From Dama dama (taxonomy: Eukaryota; Chordata; Mammalia; Artiodactyla; Cervidae), in contig NC_083701.1 of assembly GCF_033118175.1 (NCBI RefSeq), positions 71,052,001 to 71,116,000 on the forward strand: a stretch of DNA of 64,000 bases. The letters run 5' to 3'. Shown here in pieces: positions 44,216 to 55,725 of the stretch. The notes beneath the pieces were generated by a model. It had not been told where the DNA came from. It worked only from the letters and a program-made list of their open reading frames with translations, and ran no database searches. How positions within the stretch are numbered: the stretch's first letter is position 1; the number at the start of each line of letters is the position of its first letter. The translations under genes and the position numbers were made by a program.

Positions 44216-47200
44216 ATTTTTTTATTTCTCAAATCATTTAAGTACAGTTAAAGTTGCTTTATGCATATTTTTAAAAGCATGCAATACAGTTATTTCAAAC
44301 CTTTTGAAAGATATGTGCTGTTTTTAATTCTTTGGACAATTTTTTTAGTTTTCCACATTTTATGATTTATTATTAATGATTTTGTTTACTCTTTGCCAAG
44401 TTTTGTCTCATGAATTATTTTTAAACAGCAACACACCCCCTTTTAAAAACATGTATGTAATAATTTACTAAATGTTTTCATGGCCATTTTCATTTGATCA
44501 TGTGATTTGTGAAATACATTGAAATCTGTACTTTGGTTTGTGAAAATAATAGAACCAAATCTCTGTCATTAGAATGTATATTTTGAGTTTATGTTCAGAA
44601 GTGAGTTTGTGGATTTGTTCAGAGCCAGCCATACTCTCCTTGTATGTACTTTGTAACCAGTTGCAAACCTTTCTAAGAAGACTTTCCCATGGTAGGATCA
44701 AGCATATGACTATAAAGCATTTCCTTCCTTGAGAAGCTATATAATTCAGTATCTACTCTTATTTACCATTGCTGTAACTGAGCTGAGTGGTGGAGGCTAT
44801 TAGTGTATACCAGTATGCATATGTTAACGTGCAATACTGATTGGAACTATTCTTAGGAAAGGTGATATGGCTTATATACATCTACATTAGTAGATCTGTC
44901 TTTAGAATGCTGAAAGTTGCTAAGTATATGTTAGGTTGATACAGGTAAATTCTGAGGTACATGGTAAATCCTTGCTGTTCAAAACCAGTCACCCTGTGCA
45001 GAGAAAATGAGAGGTTTAATGAGGACCTCAGGAATAATGATACTAAGTTGATGACTTCAGGGATGGAATTTTGTTTCAAACACAAGCCACTTAGTGTACC
45101 AGAATGGTGGTCAGAATAACGCTAGTTGGTTTTTAAATTTTACATTGCTGATTCTGTTAATAATAAACTGCTTAGGATATACTTTTTTAATGGTCATGTC
45201 TTTAACCTGAAAAACTTAAAAGAAGTGGAATACTTGCTCCACAGGATATTTAAAACTAAGGAATTCCAGTAACCTCTCATATGTTGAACATAAACTGTTA
45301 ACTGATTCAGCAACTGAATTATAACTTGGTACTTCTGAATGGCAAAGTGATCACTGCAAACTATTTTCTAAGGTAGCTGAAGGTTTAAAATAGGTAATTC
45401 TAAAGGTAAATCAGTAAAATCTCTTGATAGTTGGTATCCTAAATCACATGTGTGCCTGAGAAAATAAAAGGTTATGTTTTATTTTCCTTTTCTCTTCTCT
45501 TTCTTCCCCTCTATAATTTAATGAATTTAGGGTCATTTGCAAGGGGAGGGAGCAATTCAGGAGGAATGGTGAGACATGTTTCTAAAAACGATAATGCTCA
45601 TAAATGACCCTAGATGAGGGTGGTTATGGCTGTGGCAGAGGCCCTCTGGAGAAATGATTTTGGTGTCTTACATTGGTACTCAATCTTCAGTGTGTTTTTT
45701 TCCTAACATCCCCAAATCATGAAATGCTACCTGCCAGTCAAATAGCAGTTAGTCATTTGCCCAGGCTATGGAAATGTTTATGATGCCTTTCATAGTGTTA
45801 AACGACTTTTACCAATCTTAATTTCCTATTGATGTCTACCCTGTTTCTATGACTATTTCCTAAGGGCCTGTTCCAGCCACCATAAAACTTTCCTCTTAGT
45901 ACTTGGAATGACATTGTCCTTGTTGGTTTGTAGCTGATCCCATACTGTTGCATGTACACTTTTCCTAGACATTTTAGACCAGGATTGCTTGCTAGAGCAC
46001 AAATAGGCTACCATACGTTGCAGGCTGCCTTCGTCTGGGGGTGGTGCAGTGGCGCAGTAATTGAATAAATACGTGGGCAGTGTGTGTGTATTCGTTACCC
46101 AAGGCTGAACGGTACTTTCTGCCATGCTCACCTTCCTTGGTCGAGGGTGCCTATCCGTACTCAGAGTGTAGGGAAAACATATCTTAATACTAACTGTACT
46201 ATGAGTTAAATATTGAACATTTTTAGGGAAAGCATTATAGGTGTGGTAGTGTTAAAACAGGGTGTACATATGGTAAATTTGTATTTAGTAATTCTGTCAT
46301 GTTTCAGTGAAGTTGATTATCCAGATTAAGTAATTACTGATATTACTGCCTTAAAAGTGACTAATATTCTGTGGGTTAACCTATTTGAAAGGCTTAAAAA
46401 TTACAAAATATGCATGAAGTGGGATAGAAGACAGTGAGTAGAATATATATTGAACCAAAAAAAGAACAATTTGAGAATTACATTGTTCTAAAAGTAGGTA
46501 TACATTTAGAGTGGTATATTTTAATAAAAGTATTTTTTATCCTAGGATGGCATAAAACTCTTAACCACCATAAAGTAGAAACCTTGAGTGGATTTGTTTA
46601 TTCTGCCTTTCATAGTTATAAAGCCATTTTCAGTAGAAATGTTTTGAGACATGGTCTGTTTCATACTCATTATTTCTTACAATCCTGATCCAGAGTTGAC
46701 CAAAGCTGGGAGGACAGGGAACCTGAGTAGTTTTCCACTGTTTTTTCAGTTCATTTGTTCAATCACTAAGCTGTGTCCAGCTCTTTCTGATTGCATGAAC
46801 TGCAGCACACCAGACTTCCCTGTCCTTTACTGTCTCCCAGAGTTTGCACAAACTGATGTCCATTGACTCAGTGATGCCATCCAACCATCTCATCCTCTCT
46901 CTCCCTCTTCTCCCCGCTTCAATCTTTCCCAGCATTAGGGTCTTTTCCAATGAGTCACTGTTGGCATCAAGTGGCCAAAGTATTGGAGCTTCAGTTTCAG
47001 CATCAGTCCTTCCAATGAATATTCAGGGTTGATTTCCTTTAGGATTAACTCATTTGATCTCCTTGCTGTCCAAGGGACTCTGAGAGTCTTCTCAGGCACC
47101 ACAGTTTGAAAGCATCAGTTCTTCAGTGCTCAACATTCGTTATAGTCCAACTTTCACATCCGTACATGGCTACTGAAAAATAATAGCTTTGACTAAACAG

Positions 47201-47612
47201 ACCTTTGTTGGCCAAGTGATGTCTCTATTTTTAATATGCTATCTAGGTTTGTCATAACTTTTTTCCAAGGAGCAAGCGTCTTTTAATTTCATGGCTGCAA
47301 TCACCATCTGTGGTGATTTTGGAGCCCAAGAAAAAAGAAATCTGTCACTGTTTCCACTTTCTTCCCATCTATTTGCATGAAGTAATGGCACCATATGCCA
47401 TAATCTTGGTTTTTTGAATGTTGAGTTTTAAGCTAGCTTTTTCAGTCTCCTCTTTTACCCTCCTCAAGAAGCTCTCTAGTTCATCTTCACTTTCTGCCAT
47501 TAGAGTGGTATCATTTGCCTATCTGAGGTTGTTGGTATTTCTCCCAGTAGTCTTGATTCCAGCTTGTCATTCATCCAGCCCAGCATTTTGCATGGTGTAA
47601 TCTGCATATAAT

Positions 47613-48708
47613 CAGCCATAAAATTAAAAGATGTTTGCGCATTGGAAGAGAAGCTATGACTAACCTAGACAGCGTATTAAAAAGCAGAGACATTACCTTC
47701 CCAACAAAGGTCCGTCTAGTCAAAGCTATGGTTTTTCCAGTAGTCACGTATGGATGTGAGATTTGGACTATAAAGAAAGCTGAGTGCTGAAGAATTGATG
47801 CTTTTGAACTGTGGTGTTGGAGAAGACTTTTTTTTTTTTTTGTAATTTTTTTTAATGTTTTTATTTTCATTTGCTTTTTTTGTTTTTTGGTTTTTTTTTT
47901 CCATTTATTTTTATTAGTTGGAGGCTAATTACTTTACAGTATTATAGTGGTTTTTGCCATACATTGACATGAATCAGCCATGGGTTTACATGTGTCCCCC
48001 ATCCCGATCCCCCCTCCTGCCTCCCTCTCCATCCCATCCCTCTGGGTCTTCCCAGTGCACCAGCCCTGAGCACTTGTCTCATGCATTCAACCTGGGCTGG
48101 TGATCTGTTTCACCCTTGATAGTATACTTGTTTCAATGCTATTCTCTCAGAACATCCCACCCTCGCCTTCTCCCACAGAGTCCAAAAGTCTGTTCTGTAC
48201 ATCTGTGTCTCTTTTTCTGTTTTGCATATAGGGTTATCATTACCATCTTTTTAAATTCCATATATATGCATTAGTATACTGTATTGGTCTTTATCTTTCT
48301 GGCTTACTTCACTCTGTATAATGGGCTCCAGTTTCATCCATCTCATTAGAACTGATTCAATGGAGAAGACTCTGGAGAGTCCCTAGGACTCCCAAGGAGA
48401 TCCAACTAGTCCCTCCTAAAGGAAGTGAATCCTGAATATTCATTGAAATGACTGATGCTGAAGCTGAAACTCCAATACTTTGACCACCTGATGCGAAGTG
48501 CTGACTCATCAGGAAGAGACCCTGATGCTGGGGAAGATTGAAGGCAGGAGGAGAAGGGGATGACAGAGGATGAAATGGTTGGATGGCATCACCGACTCAA
48601 TAGACATGAGTCTGAGTAAGCTATGGGAGTTGGTGAAGGACAGGGAAGCCGGGTGTGTTGCAGTTCATGGGGTCACAAAGAGTTGGACACGACTGAGTGA
48701 ATGAACTG
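47613..48708 (+). mobile_element. BovB LINE 3' fragment inserted in opposite orientation
   Basis: Plus-strand distal RT (RPSSQS-type text onward: ACCTAGACAGCGTATTAAAA, GTCCGTCTAGTCAAAGCTAT) and 3' UTR ending at GTGAATGAACTG. A perfect 14-bp target-site duplication of the outer BovB, AATCTGCATATAAT, lies at 47599-47612 and 48709-48722. It is itself split by an L1 end at 47829-48360. Confidence 0.95.
47829..48360 (-). mobile_element. L1 3' end inserted in the inner BovB
   Basis: Poly-T at the left, then ATTAGTTGGAGGCTAATTAC and CATGAATCAGCCATGGGTTT: antisense ruminant L1 3' end, 5'-truncated at ATTCAA near 48360. An 11-bp target-site duplication, TGGAGAAGACT, lies at 47818-47828 and 48361-48371. 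Confidence 0.95.
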
Positions 48709-49220
48709 AATCTGCATATAATTTAAATAAACAAGGTGACAGTAAACAGCCTTGACATACTCCTTTCCCAGTTCGGAACCTGTCTGTCGTTTCATGTCCG
48801 ATTCTAACTATTGTTTCTTGTCCTGCATACAGGTTTCTCAGGGGGCAGGTATGGTGGTCTGGTATTCCCACCTCTTTAAGAATTTTCCTCAGTTTATTTG
48901 CTTCACAGAGTCAAAGGTTTTTGCATAGTCAGTGAAGCAGAAGTCCAGTGTTTTTCTGGAATTCCCTTGCTTTCTCTATGATCCAATAGATATTGGCAGT
49001 TTGAGCTCTGGTTCCTCTGCCTTTTCTAAATTCAGCTTGTACATCTGGAAGTTCTCAGTTCACGTACTGTTCTAGCCTAGCATGAAGGATTTGGGGCATT
49101 ACCTTGCTAGAATGTGAAATGAGTATAATTGTGTGGTAGTTTGAACAGTCTTTGGCATTGACTCTTCGGGATTGGAATGAAAACTGGTTTCATTGGAATG
49201 AAAAAGAATAGATACATGTA

Positions 49221-49423
49221 TTAGTCGTTCAGTCATGTCCAACTCTTTGCGACCCCATGGACTGTAGCCCACCAGGCTTCTCTGTCCATGGGGATTCTCC
49301 AGGCAAGAATACTGGAGTGGATTGCCGTGCCTTCCTCCAGGGGATCTTCCCAACACAGGGATTGAACCTGGGTCTCCCACTTTTCAGGAGGATTTTTTAC
49401 CATCTGAGCCACCAAGGAAGCCC
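49221..49423 (-). mobile_element. Bov-tA SINE
   Basis: Minus-strand full-length Bov-tA. A perfect 12-bp target-site duplication, AGATACATGTAT, lies at 49209-49220 and 49424-49435. Confidence 0.96.
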
Positions 49424-49435
49424 AGATACATGTAT

Positions 49436-50058
49436 ATGTATAGTTAAACCACTTTGCTGTATAGTTGAAACTATCACCACACATCAACTATGCTCTAATA
49501 TAAAATAAAAAGTTTAAAAATATGGAGAGAATAAGAATGCTGTCTTAATAAGGAAAAACTTAGGCTGTTTAGAAGCCTTTGCACAGAACTGAAGTGAATT
49601 TGGGGATTTCACATCACTTCAATGCCAGGATAAAATATTCTAAGCTGAATAGTTTAGAATCCCTGGGCCCCTTAGAAACAGCACAGAGGAACACAACTGG
49701 CAGTCCTAACTGGTTTAAATCAAAGTGTAGTGATGCATAAACACTTTCACACAAGTGTTTCCACTGTGTTTAAAATTATTTGCTCACAATGCATTAAGCA
49801 TGGAAGCTCATCTGAAAGTGTGGTTTGGGTTTTCCAGATTTTTACCTCAGTACAACTTTTCAGGTAAAGATAAATGTGGCAGGTGAGACAAAAAGGAAAA
49901 TAAAATTTCCCCTTGGTTGCAATGGCCAGAGAAATATTGCCCAGTTACACAAGTTACTCTGCTTTAGAACCTTGGTGGGTGCCATCCTGGGAACTTCATA
50001 ACTGTTTGTTGCTGCAAGAACTGTGAGTTCAGTGCTGAGGGTATTGTATGCTTTGCTG
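49436..50058. other. Intergenic DNA, nothing recognised
   Basis: No coding or repeat signature visible. Confidence 0.5.
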
Positions 50059-50240
50059 GGCTTCCCCAAAACTCAGCAGTAAAAGAATCCACCTATCCTT
50101 GGGTCTGGAAAATCCCCTGGAGAAGAAAATGGCAACCCACTCCGGTTATCTTGCCCATAAAATCCCATGGACAGAGGAACCTGGCAGGCTATAGTCCATG
50201 GGGTCACAAAAGAGCTGGACACAGCTGAGCGACCGAACAG
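50059..50240 (+). mobile_element. Bov-tA SINE, shortened head
   Basis: Head GGGCTTCCCCAAAACTCAGC with part of the tRNA-like core deleted before CTTGGGTCTGGAAAATCCCC, then the Bov-A body to GACACAGCTGAGCGACC. Confidence 0.9.
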
Positions 50241-50465
50241 CTGGGTATGTGATTCACAAGAGATGCCAGAGAAAGCAATTGAAAATGCTTGCCTGGGGTT
50301 GTGTGGAAAGATCTGGATGGAAGATTTGCGTTAAGGGCCATCTATTTTTAGCCTTAGGCATGAAAGAGACCTCTCCAAGGAATAAAGGGGAAAAGGTAAA
50401 CTAAAGGACACGTTGCCTGCATAACCAACCTTCACAGGAGAAAGGCAGGCAAAAAAACAGACAGT

Positions 50466-50692
50466 CCACACTGGTCTCCATGATGCCCTTGAACCCACCC
50501 AGCATAGCCCCCTGAGAGCTTGTGCCTTCCATCCTTACCTGGAATTCTCTTCCCACAGAGGTAGGGTTGCTTCCTTTGTGGCCTATAATATACTGTGAAT
50601 GTTTCTGATGCTACATTCACCATAGATTATGACATCTGATCATGTCTCACCTGCTACATAATAAATATTTAGTGATTGAATGAATGAATGGG
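50466..50692 (+). mobile_element. L2 LINE remnant (3' end)
   Basis: TACCTGGAATTCTCTTCCC and, at the end, AATAAATATTTAGTGATTGA then ATGAATGAATG, match the sense L2 3' end. Confidence 0.7.
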
Positions 50693-51370
50693 AGAAGTGG
50701 GTTAAAAAGAGACTGTGTTCAGTGCCACATTTCAGAAATCAAGATCTTGGAGTTCTCATATGTTGGTCAGAAAATGTTACTACAAGGAGAATATAACCCG
50801 AAACTCATTGTGTGCCAGGCATTCCTGGAACAAAAGCCAGACATTTTAAAAACAGTGTCAAGAAAACTCTCCATTTCTCGGTTCTGGTTTTCTAAGTCCT
50901 GGCCTCATCTTCAGGCAGGTTTTTGTTAAGTAGCAGCAAAGTCAGCACGCCTTCAAAATGATTCTGTCTCTGCTGCAGTCATTTGCCCCCCTCTAGGTGC
51001 AGGTTGGGCCCCAATGGATTATCCAGGTAGAGATGGGAATGGTTTTGAGAGCAGAGTATGGTATGAGGGCAAAATCGAAAAGTAAGTCCATTCTTGAAAT
51101 CATAAAAGAGGCCATCAACTAGCACTATTATCAGAAACAACAATAGGAAACAGAAATGGAAAGAAGAAATGCATTCTGCCCCTCCTCCATCTTACTGTCA
51201 AAATTCCACGCTGTACTGTCAGAAAGATGAATGCTGGCCCCGAGTTTGCTTTTGTTGTGTGTGTGAGGTTCTGTAAATGAAGGAGAGTTGAAAAAGCATC
51301 ACCTGAGAATAAAGCCGCTTGTCAGAGTTAGAACACTGAGCTTCCGTGTTTTTATTTGTTTAAACCTTGC

Positions 51371-51475
51371 CTTTGTATATGGAAATATACATCTTTGTAT
51401 ATTGTAGACAATATATTTTGTATACAATTTATATACTGTATACACCTTTGTATATGGAAATATACATCTAATATA
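51371..51475. repeat. Duplicated palindromic A/T motif
   Basis: CTTTGTATATGGAAATATAC followed by ATCT occurs twice (from about 51370 and 51448). Each contains an inverted repeat, TGTATAT/ATATACA. Between them are further TATACA-type blocks (GTATACAATTTATATACTGT). Confidence 0.85.
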
Positions 51476-51539
51476 AAAGTTTTATAAAAACTTTTAAAAG
51501 TTCTCTAAAATATCATATATATAATACTGTAGGTATAGC

Positions 51540-51690
51540 ATGAGCTTTGTAAACAGGCCCGGGTTCAAAGCCTCCTATACCATTTACTATCTGTGTGAAG
51601 TCCAGATAGATGATTTAAGTTTTTATGTTTCATTCTCTGGTACTTACTTTAAGAGTTAGCTAAGAGAATGCATGAAAAGCATTTAGCACA
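51540..51690 (+). mobile_element. MIR SINE remnant
   Basis: Sense MIR: GTATAGCATGAGCTTTGTAA, CCCGGGTTCAAAG, TTACTATCTGTGTGAAGTCC, then AAGCATTTAGCACATTGTCC. Confidence 0.75.
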
Positions 51691-51725
51691 TTGTCCAGTG
51701 CAGTTGTCAACACTATACATTTTTA

Positions 51726-52421
51726 TGTTGACTTCAAAAAATAGTCACAATCTAAAAGTTGAGAGGTTTTATTTGGTGGCGATTTTTAGGACGTCAAACC
51801 CAAGAGACAGCATCTCAAGTAACCTTGAGAGAACTGCTCCAAGGAGGTGAGGGGAGGAGCCAGGTTATATGGAAGTTTTGCAACAAAGGGCAGGTAGTCT
51901 GAACATCAAAATTATTGTTAATTAAAATCAGGTATCTCAAGAAACTGAGTGCTTTTCTGTCTGCAGGAAGATGCAAGAGTCTGGGCTCACTGAAGCCTCT
52001 CCTATTATATGCACTTCGGCTATCCTGGGCCAGTATCCTGTGTGTGTTTTCACATTTTGGCCCCGTTGGAGCTCATGGTGAGGAGTGGCTGCCATCCTGA
52101 TGGCTGCTGGATCACAGGCACTTCTTCCTGAGAGCCCATAGGACTCACAGCTCACACTGGAGGACTGCAACCACTGATGAGTGTGACATCCTTGTTTACT
52201 GACACGGCAAGAAAAAATCTCTCACAGGTTTTAACTTCTCCAGACTAATTTATCACACACAGAAGCCCTCAAAGCTTAAACTCCTTCCTGATGGCTGTTA
52301 GATCACAGGTGTCCCCCTTCCTGAGTGCCCGTGGGACTCAGGAGCTCAAGTCAGAGGGCTGGAGCTGCTGCTGATGTGATATCCGTGTTTACTGACATGG
52401 CAGGAAATATTTCACTTCTCA
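51726..52421 (-). mobile_element. LTR-like element, copy 1, with internal duplication
   Basis: On the minus strand it starts TGAGAAGTGAAATATTTCCT and ends at GAAGTCAACA, giving TG...CA borders. An AATAAAAC poly-A-like signal lies near its 3' end (GGTTTTATTTGG on plus at about 51761). It shares both ends and much of the body with copies at 54573-55260 and 56024-56459. It is about 700 bp because a block of about 135 bp is duplicated (52095-52230 and 52286-52421). It carries no coding sequence. Probably a solo LTR of an endogenous retrovirus; family not named. Confidence 0.65.
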
Positions 52422-52449
52422 GGTATTGCATTACTGTTGTGGCTTAAGA

Positions 52450-52740
52450 CTTTTTTATTGTGGTAGATATACACAATACATACCATTTTAACCATTTGTA
52501 AGTATGCAACAAAGAGGCAAAAATGTACATTCACATTGTTGTACAACCATTACTAATATCCACCTTCAGATTTTTTTCATCCTTCCAACTGGAACTCTCT
52601 ATCTATTAAACAATAATTCCCCATCTCTCCTCTCCCCCCAGACTCTGATAGGTACCATACTTTCTGTCGCCCTGAGCTTTCCTACTCTGGGTTCCTCATA
52701 TAAGTAGAATCAGACAACATTTATCCTATTGTGTCTGGTT
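52450..52740 (-). mobile_element. Old L1 (L1M-type) 3' UTR remnant
   Basis: Plus-strand text CATTCACATTGTTGTACAAC, CTATTAAACAATAATTCCCC and CCTCATATAAGTAGAATCAG is the well-known antisense L1M 3' region. Confidence 0.8.
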
Positions 52741-52827
52741 TAATTAAGATTTTTTTTAATTAATAAAGCTAAATCCTGACTTTTTAGTCATTGATTCCTG
52801 GAGTTCCTTTACTACATAGGCCCCAAT

Positions 52828-53036
52828 GTGCATGTGCTTGCTCAGTTGCTAAGTCATGTCTGACTCTTTGCAAACCCACGGACTATAGCCCACAAAGATC
52901 CCCTGTCCATAGGATTTCCCAGGTAAGAATAGTGGAGTGGGTTGTCATTTCCTCCTCCAGGGGATCTTCCTGACCCAGAGATCAAACTCATGTCTCCTGC
53001 ATTGCAGGTGTGTTCTTTACCATTGCGCCACCAGGT
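52828..53036 (-). mobile_element. Bov-tA SINE
   Basis: Minus-strand Bov-tA with diverged bases. A 13-bp target-site duplication, AGGCCCCAATGTG, lies at 52818-52830 and 53044-53056, just before the next SINE. Confidence 0.92.
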
Positions 53037-53054
53037 AAATTCAAAGGCCCCAAT

Positions 53055-53363
53055 GTGAAAGTGAAAGTCACTCAGTCATATCCCACTCTTTGTGACCCTA
53101 CAGTCCATGGGATTCTACAGGCCAGAATACTGGAGTGGGTAGCCATTCCCTTCTCCAGGGGATCTTCCCAATCCAGGGATTGAGCCCAGGTCGTCCACAT
53201 TGCAGGTGGATTCTTTACTGTCTGAGACATCAGGGAAACCCAAGAAAACTGGAGTGGGTGCCCTATCCCTTCCCCAGCAGATGGATCTTCCCAACCCAGG
53301 ATCGGACCAGGGTCTCCTGCATTGCAGAAGGATTCCTTACCAGCTAAGCTACCAGGGAAGCCC
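53055..53363 (-). mobile_element. Compound Bov-tA SINE (two heads)
   Basis: On the minus strand a head with a partial Bov-A body (53363 to about 53245) is joined to a complete Bov-tA. It has the same architecture as the compound SINE at 31159-31493, which suggests a distinct subfamily. Confidence 0.9.
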
Positions 53364-54119
53364 AAAGGGCCTAAATTCCACCATCTTGTTGATAGTATCT
53401 ACTAATTCTAGGCACAATCTTAGTAGATAAGAAACAGTTTCACAGTTACGGACTTTAGATGCCCAATCTATTTCCATAGCATCACAGAAACAGGTTTCTT
53501 TGGTGACCATAGAATCCGAAAATGGTTCTTAAAGTTAGCTCAAATGCGTGAGCGCTTTAACTATGGATGAGAATAAAAGATTTCATAGCATTTTAGTAGT
53601 CAGCCTCAGGGTGCCAGTAAGCAAAATAGATGACAACAAGGTATAACATTTATCATTAAACCAGATGTAGGCCTAAAGAAGATTGCTCAGAAAAGAAAAA
53701 GAAAAAAAACTCTAAAAAATTTCTCTCACAATTGGTTTCATTTTTTCATTTTATGAGCTTAATGTGTTGTTCCCTGCCTGGCAAATTTGCACTCCTTCTG
53801 TATTGCATTTCCTGGACAAAAAGCAAGATCTGTTCAGCCTGTAACCATCAAGTATCAAGCAAGTTGTTTCTGTAGCAATAAATCATCTACATGAAATCGC
53901 TTGGCTTTTTACTTCCTTACTTCAATGATCTTTCAATGCAAATTTGGCTATTATCAGTCAAGTGGAACATCCTAAAATTGCTGCTTAAAAACCTGGGGGC
54001 AAAAAAAAAAAAAAATGTGGGGGCAGACTCTTTCTCCATAGCTCTGATCCTTTGAGCCTGGTATTTCTAATGTTGATAATCATCACTACACACTACAGGA
54101 GCCATCTCATTGTAATTTC
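53364..54119. other. Intergenic DNA, nothing recognised
   Basis: A/T-rich, with an A15 run at about 54001. No coding or repeat signature visible. Confidence 0.5.
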
Positions 54120-54235
54120 TATTTTCATTGAATAATCTTGGGCAAGTAATTTATAATCTCTGAGCTTTAGTATTTCATTTGCAAAATAGGCAGATAAAGA
54201 CTATTTGTGAATGGTTTGTGGCATGTAGTAAGACA
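54120..54235 (+). mobile_element. MIR SINE remnant
   Basis: CTTGGGCAAGTAATTTATAA, CTCTGAGCTTTAGTATTTCA and TTTGCAAAATAGGCAGATAA follow the sense MIR core. Confidence 0.7.
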
Positions 54236-54903
54236 CACAGGCAAGTATTAATTTTAGGAAAGAAGTATGTGATTGTGTATGTTTTATTTTCCAGCCCTCA
54301 TTTCCATGAGACTGTTTCTCATTTCTCTCCTTACAACCCTCTCAGAGCTTCTTGCTCTAGTTTTTAGGAACTGAAATTTTTCACTTGATTTGTCCTTCCA
54401 CTAGCAAGGCTTGTCCTAACATAAGCTAAGACTGCAGGCTGAAATCATTGCCTTTCTGACTTAAATCTGTTTATCTCATCCATACTCTGGGCACTCAGGA
54501 CTCTACCTTCTGCTTTCCTGAGAGCAAGTCTGACAGTCTGCTATTTCTAGTTTTTAATCTAAACGAAATGGCTGAGAAATGAAGTATTTTCTGCCATGTC
54601 AGTAAACAAGAATGTCACAGTCATGAGCAATTTGCAGCCCTCCAGCATGCATGCGTCCTAAGAGCCCTCAGCAAGTGGCTGCAGCCACTCCGTAAGTGAG
54701 CCCCAAGGGAGCTCAGGATGTGAAAAACAAACAAACTAAAAAACAACAGGGCCCTGGCCCAGGATAGCTGAGATGCATAGAAAAGAAATGATTTCAGTGA
54801 GCCCTGACTCTTTTCATACATAGAAAAGCACTAAACTCCTTAGCTGGAGATATCTGATTTTCTTTAATAATAATAATCTTTTGGTGTTCAGACTAGCTGC
54901 GGC

Positions 54904-54932
54904 CTCCCTTCCCTTCCTCCCTTCCCTTCCTC
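54904..54932. repeat. Polypyrimidine (CCCTTCCCTTCCT)2 tract
   Basis: A tandem of two 13-mers, all C and T, able to adopt triplex-type structures. It lies within LTR-like copy 2. Confidence 0.85.
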
Positions 54933-55037
54933 AGAGCAGTTCTCTCAGGGTTACTTGAGATGCCGTCTTCCAGTCTTGAAATCCTAAAAAATCCCACCAA
55001 ATAAGACCTACTCCAACTTTTAGGTTGTGACTATTTC

Positions 55038-55237
55038 TTTTTGTTTTGTTTTCATCAATTTTTATTAGTTGGAGGCTAATTACTTTACAATATTGTGGTT
55101 TTTGCCATACACTGACATGAATCAGCCATGGATTTACATGTATTCCCCATCCCGATCCCCCCTCCCACCTCCCTCTCCACCCGATTCCTCTGGGTCTTCC
55201 CAGTGCACCAGGCCCGAGCACTTGTCTCATGCATCCA
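55038..55237 (-). mobile_element. L1 3' end inserted in LTR-like copy 2
   Basis: The same antisense L1 3' end as at 47829-48360 (ATTAGTTGGAGGCTAATTAC, CATGAATCAGCCATGGATTT). A 12-bp target-site duplication, TGTGACTATTTC, lies at 55026-55037 and 55238-55249. Confidence 0.93.
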
Positions 55238-55465
55238 TGTGACTATTTCTCAAGTCAACAGTTAAGATGACTGATGAAGGGACCAGGGCAGATTCCTCAC
55301 CTCTGAGGACCCAGAGCCTCCATACTAGCAGAAGCCCCTTGTGCCTGCCCACCTCCTCAGAAAGTCCAGACAAATTTGAGTGAGTCTCTCCCGCTTCTAG
55401 GATTTCCCATTATTGATTGATAATGCTAAGTTTTATTTGGTGGGGGGAAGAGGTTCAAGGAGAGC

Positions 55466-55680
55466 TGGGTTGCTCCGTTTAGACACAGGGTGGGACATCC
55501 TCAGTGGAAAGACTGGGAAGATTTTGCTCAGTTTAGGCACTGAGTGGCTTCTTCTCATTGTAAAAGGCTCTGGGAAGACTCGCTTTGGATACTGAGCGGT
55601 TGGTTATGCTCAGTTTAGAGACGGAAAACTTAGCTCGGTTAAACACTAAGTTGGGACTGAGATAGTCGGGAGGGAAGACT
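55466..55680. repeat. Degenerate tandem repeat, period about 25-28 bp
   Basis: The motif GCTCAGTTTAG(A/G)CAC(T/A)GAG recurs with changes at 55472, 55526, 55582, 55608 and 55633. Spacings of 54, 56, 26 and 25 are close to one or two times 27 bp. Between LTR-like copies 2 and 3. Confidence 0.65.
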
Positions 55681-55725
55681 GCCCTGTCGTTTTCCCTTGA
55701 ATTGGTTGCCTTAATCGAGTTTGTT

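Larger units (their letters stand above)
41710..46746 (+). other. TMEM64: TMEM64 3' UTR and downstream flank, no interspersed repeat seen
   Basis: About 5 kb of A/T-rich DNA follows the stop with no BovB, Bov-A, L1 or L2 sequence that I can recognise, unlike every other 5-kb piece outside the CpG island. That fits a long, constrained 3' UTR. Candidate poly-A signals (AATAAA) lie at 42536, 42577, 43501, 43807, 45162, 45463 and 46523. Which is used cannot be told from sequence. Confidence 0.6.
46747..49190 (-). mobile_element. BovB LINE (outer element of a nest)
   Basis: Minus-strand BovB: tail TTCAGTTCATTTGTTCAATC, 3' UTR and distal RT up to 47612, then interrupted. The RT sequence continues at 48723-49190 (CAAGGTGACAGTAAACAGCC onward). 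The 5' half, including the endonuclease, is absent. Many stops. Confidence 0.92.
54573..55260 (+). mobile_element. LTR-like element, copy 2
   Basis: Plus strand: starts TGAGAAATGAAGTATTTTCT and ends CAAGTCAACA, with an AATAAG poly-A-like signal near 55000. Without the L1 insert (55038-55237) it is about 480 bp. It is inverted relative to copy 1 and in the same orientation as copy 3. It contains a (CCTTC)n tract at 54904-54932. No coding sequence. Confidence 0.65.
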
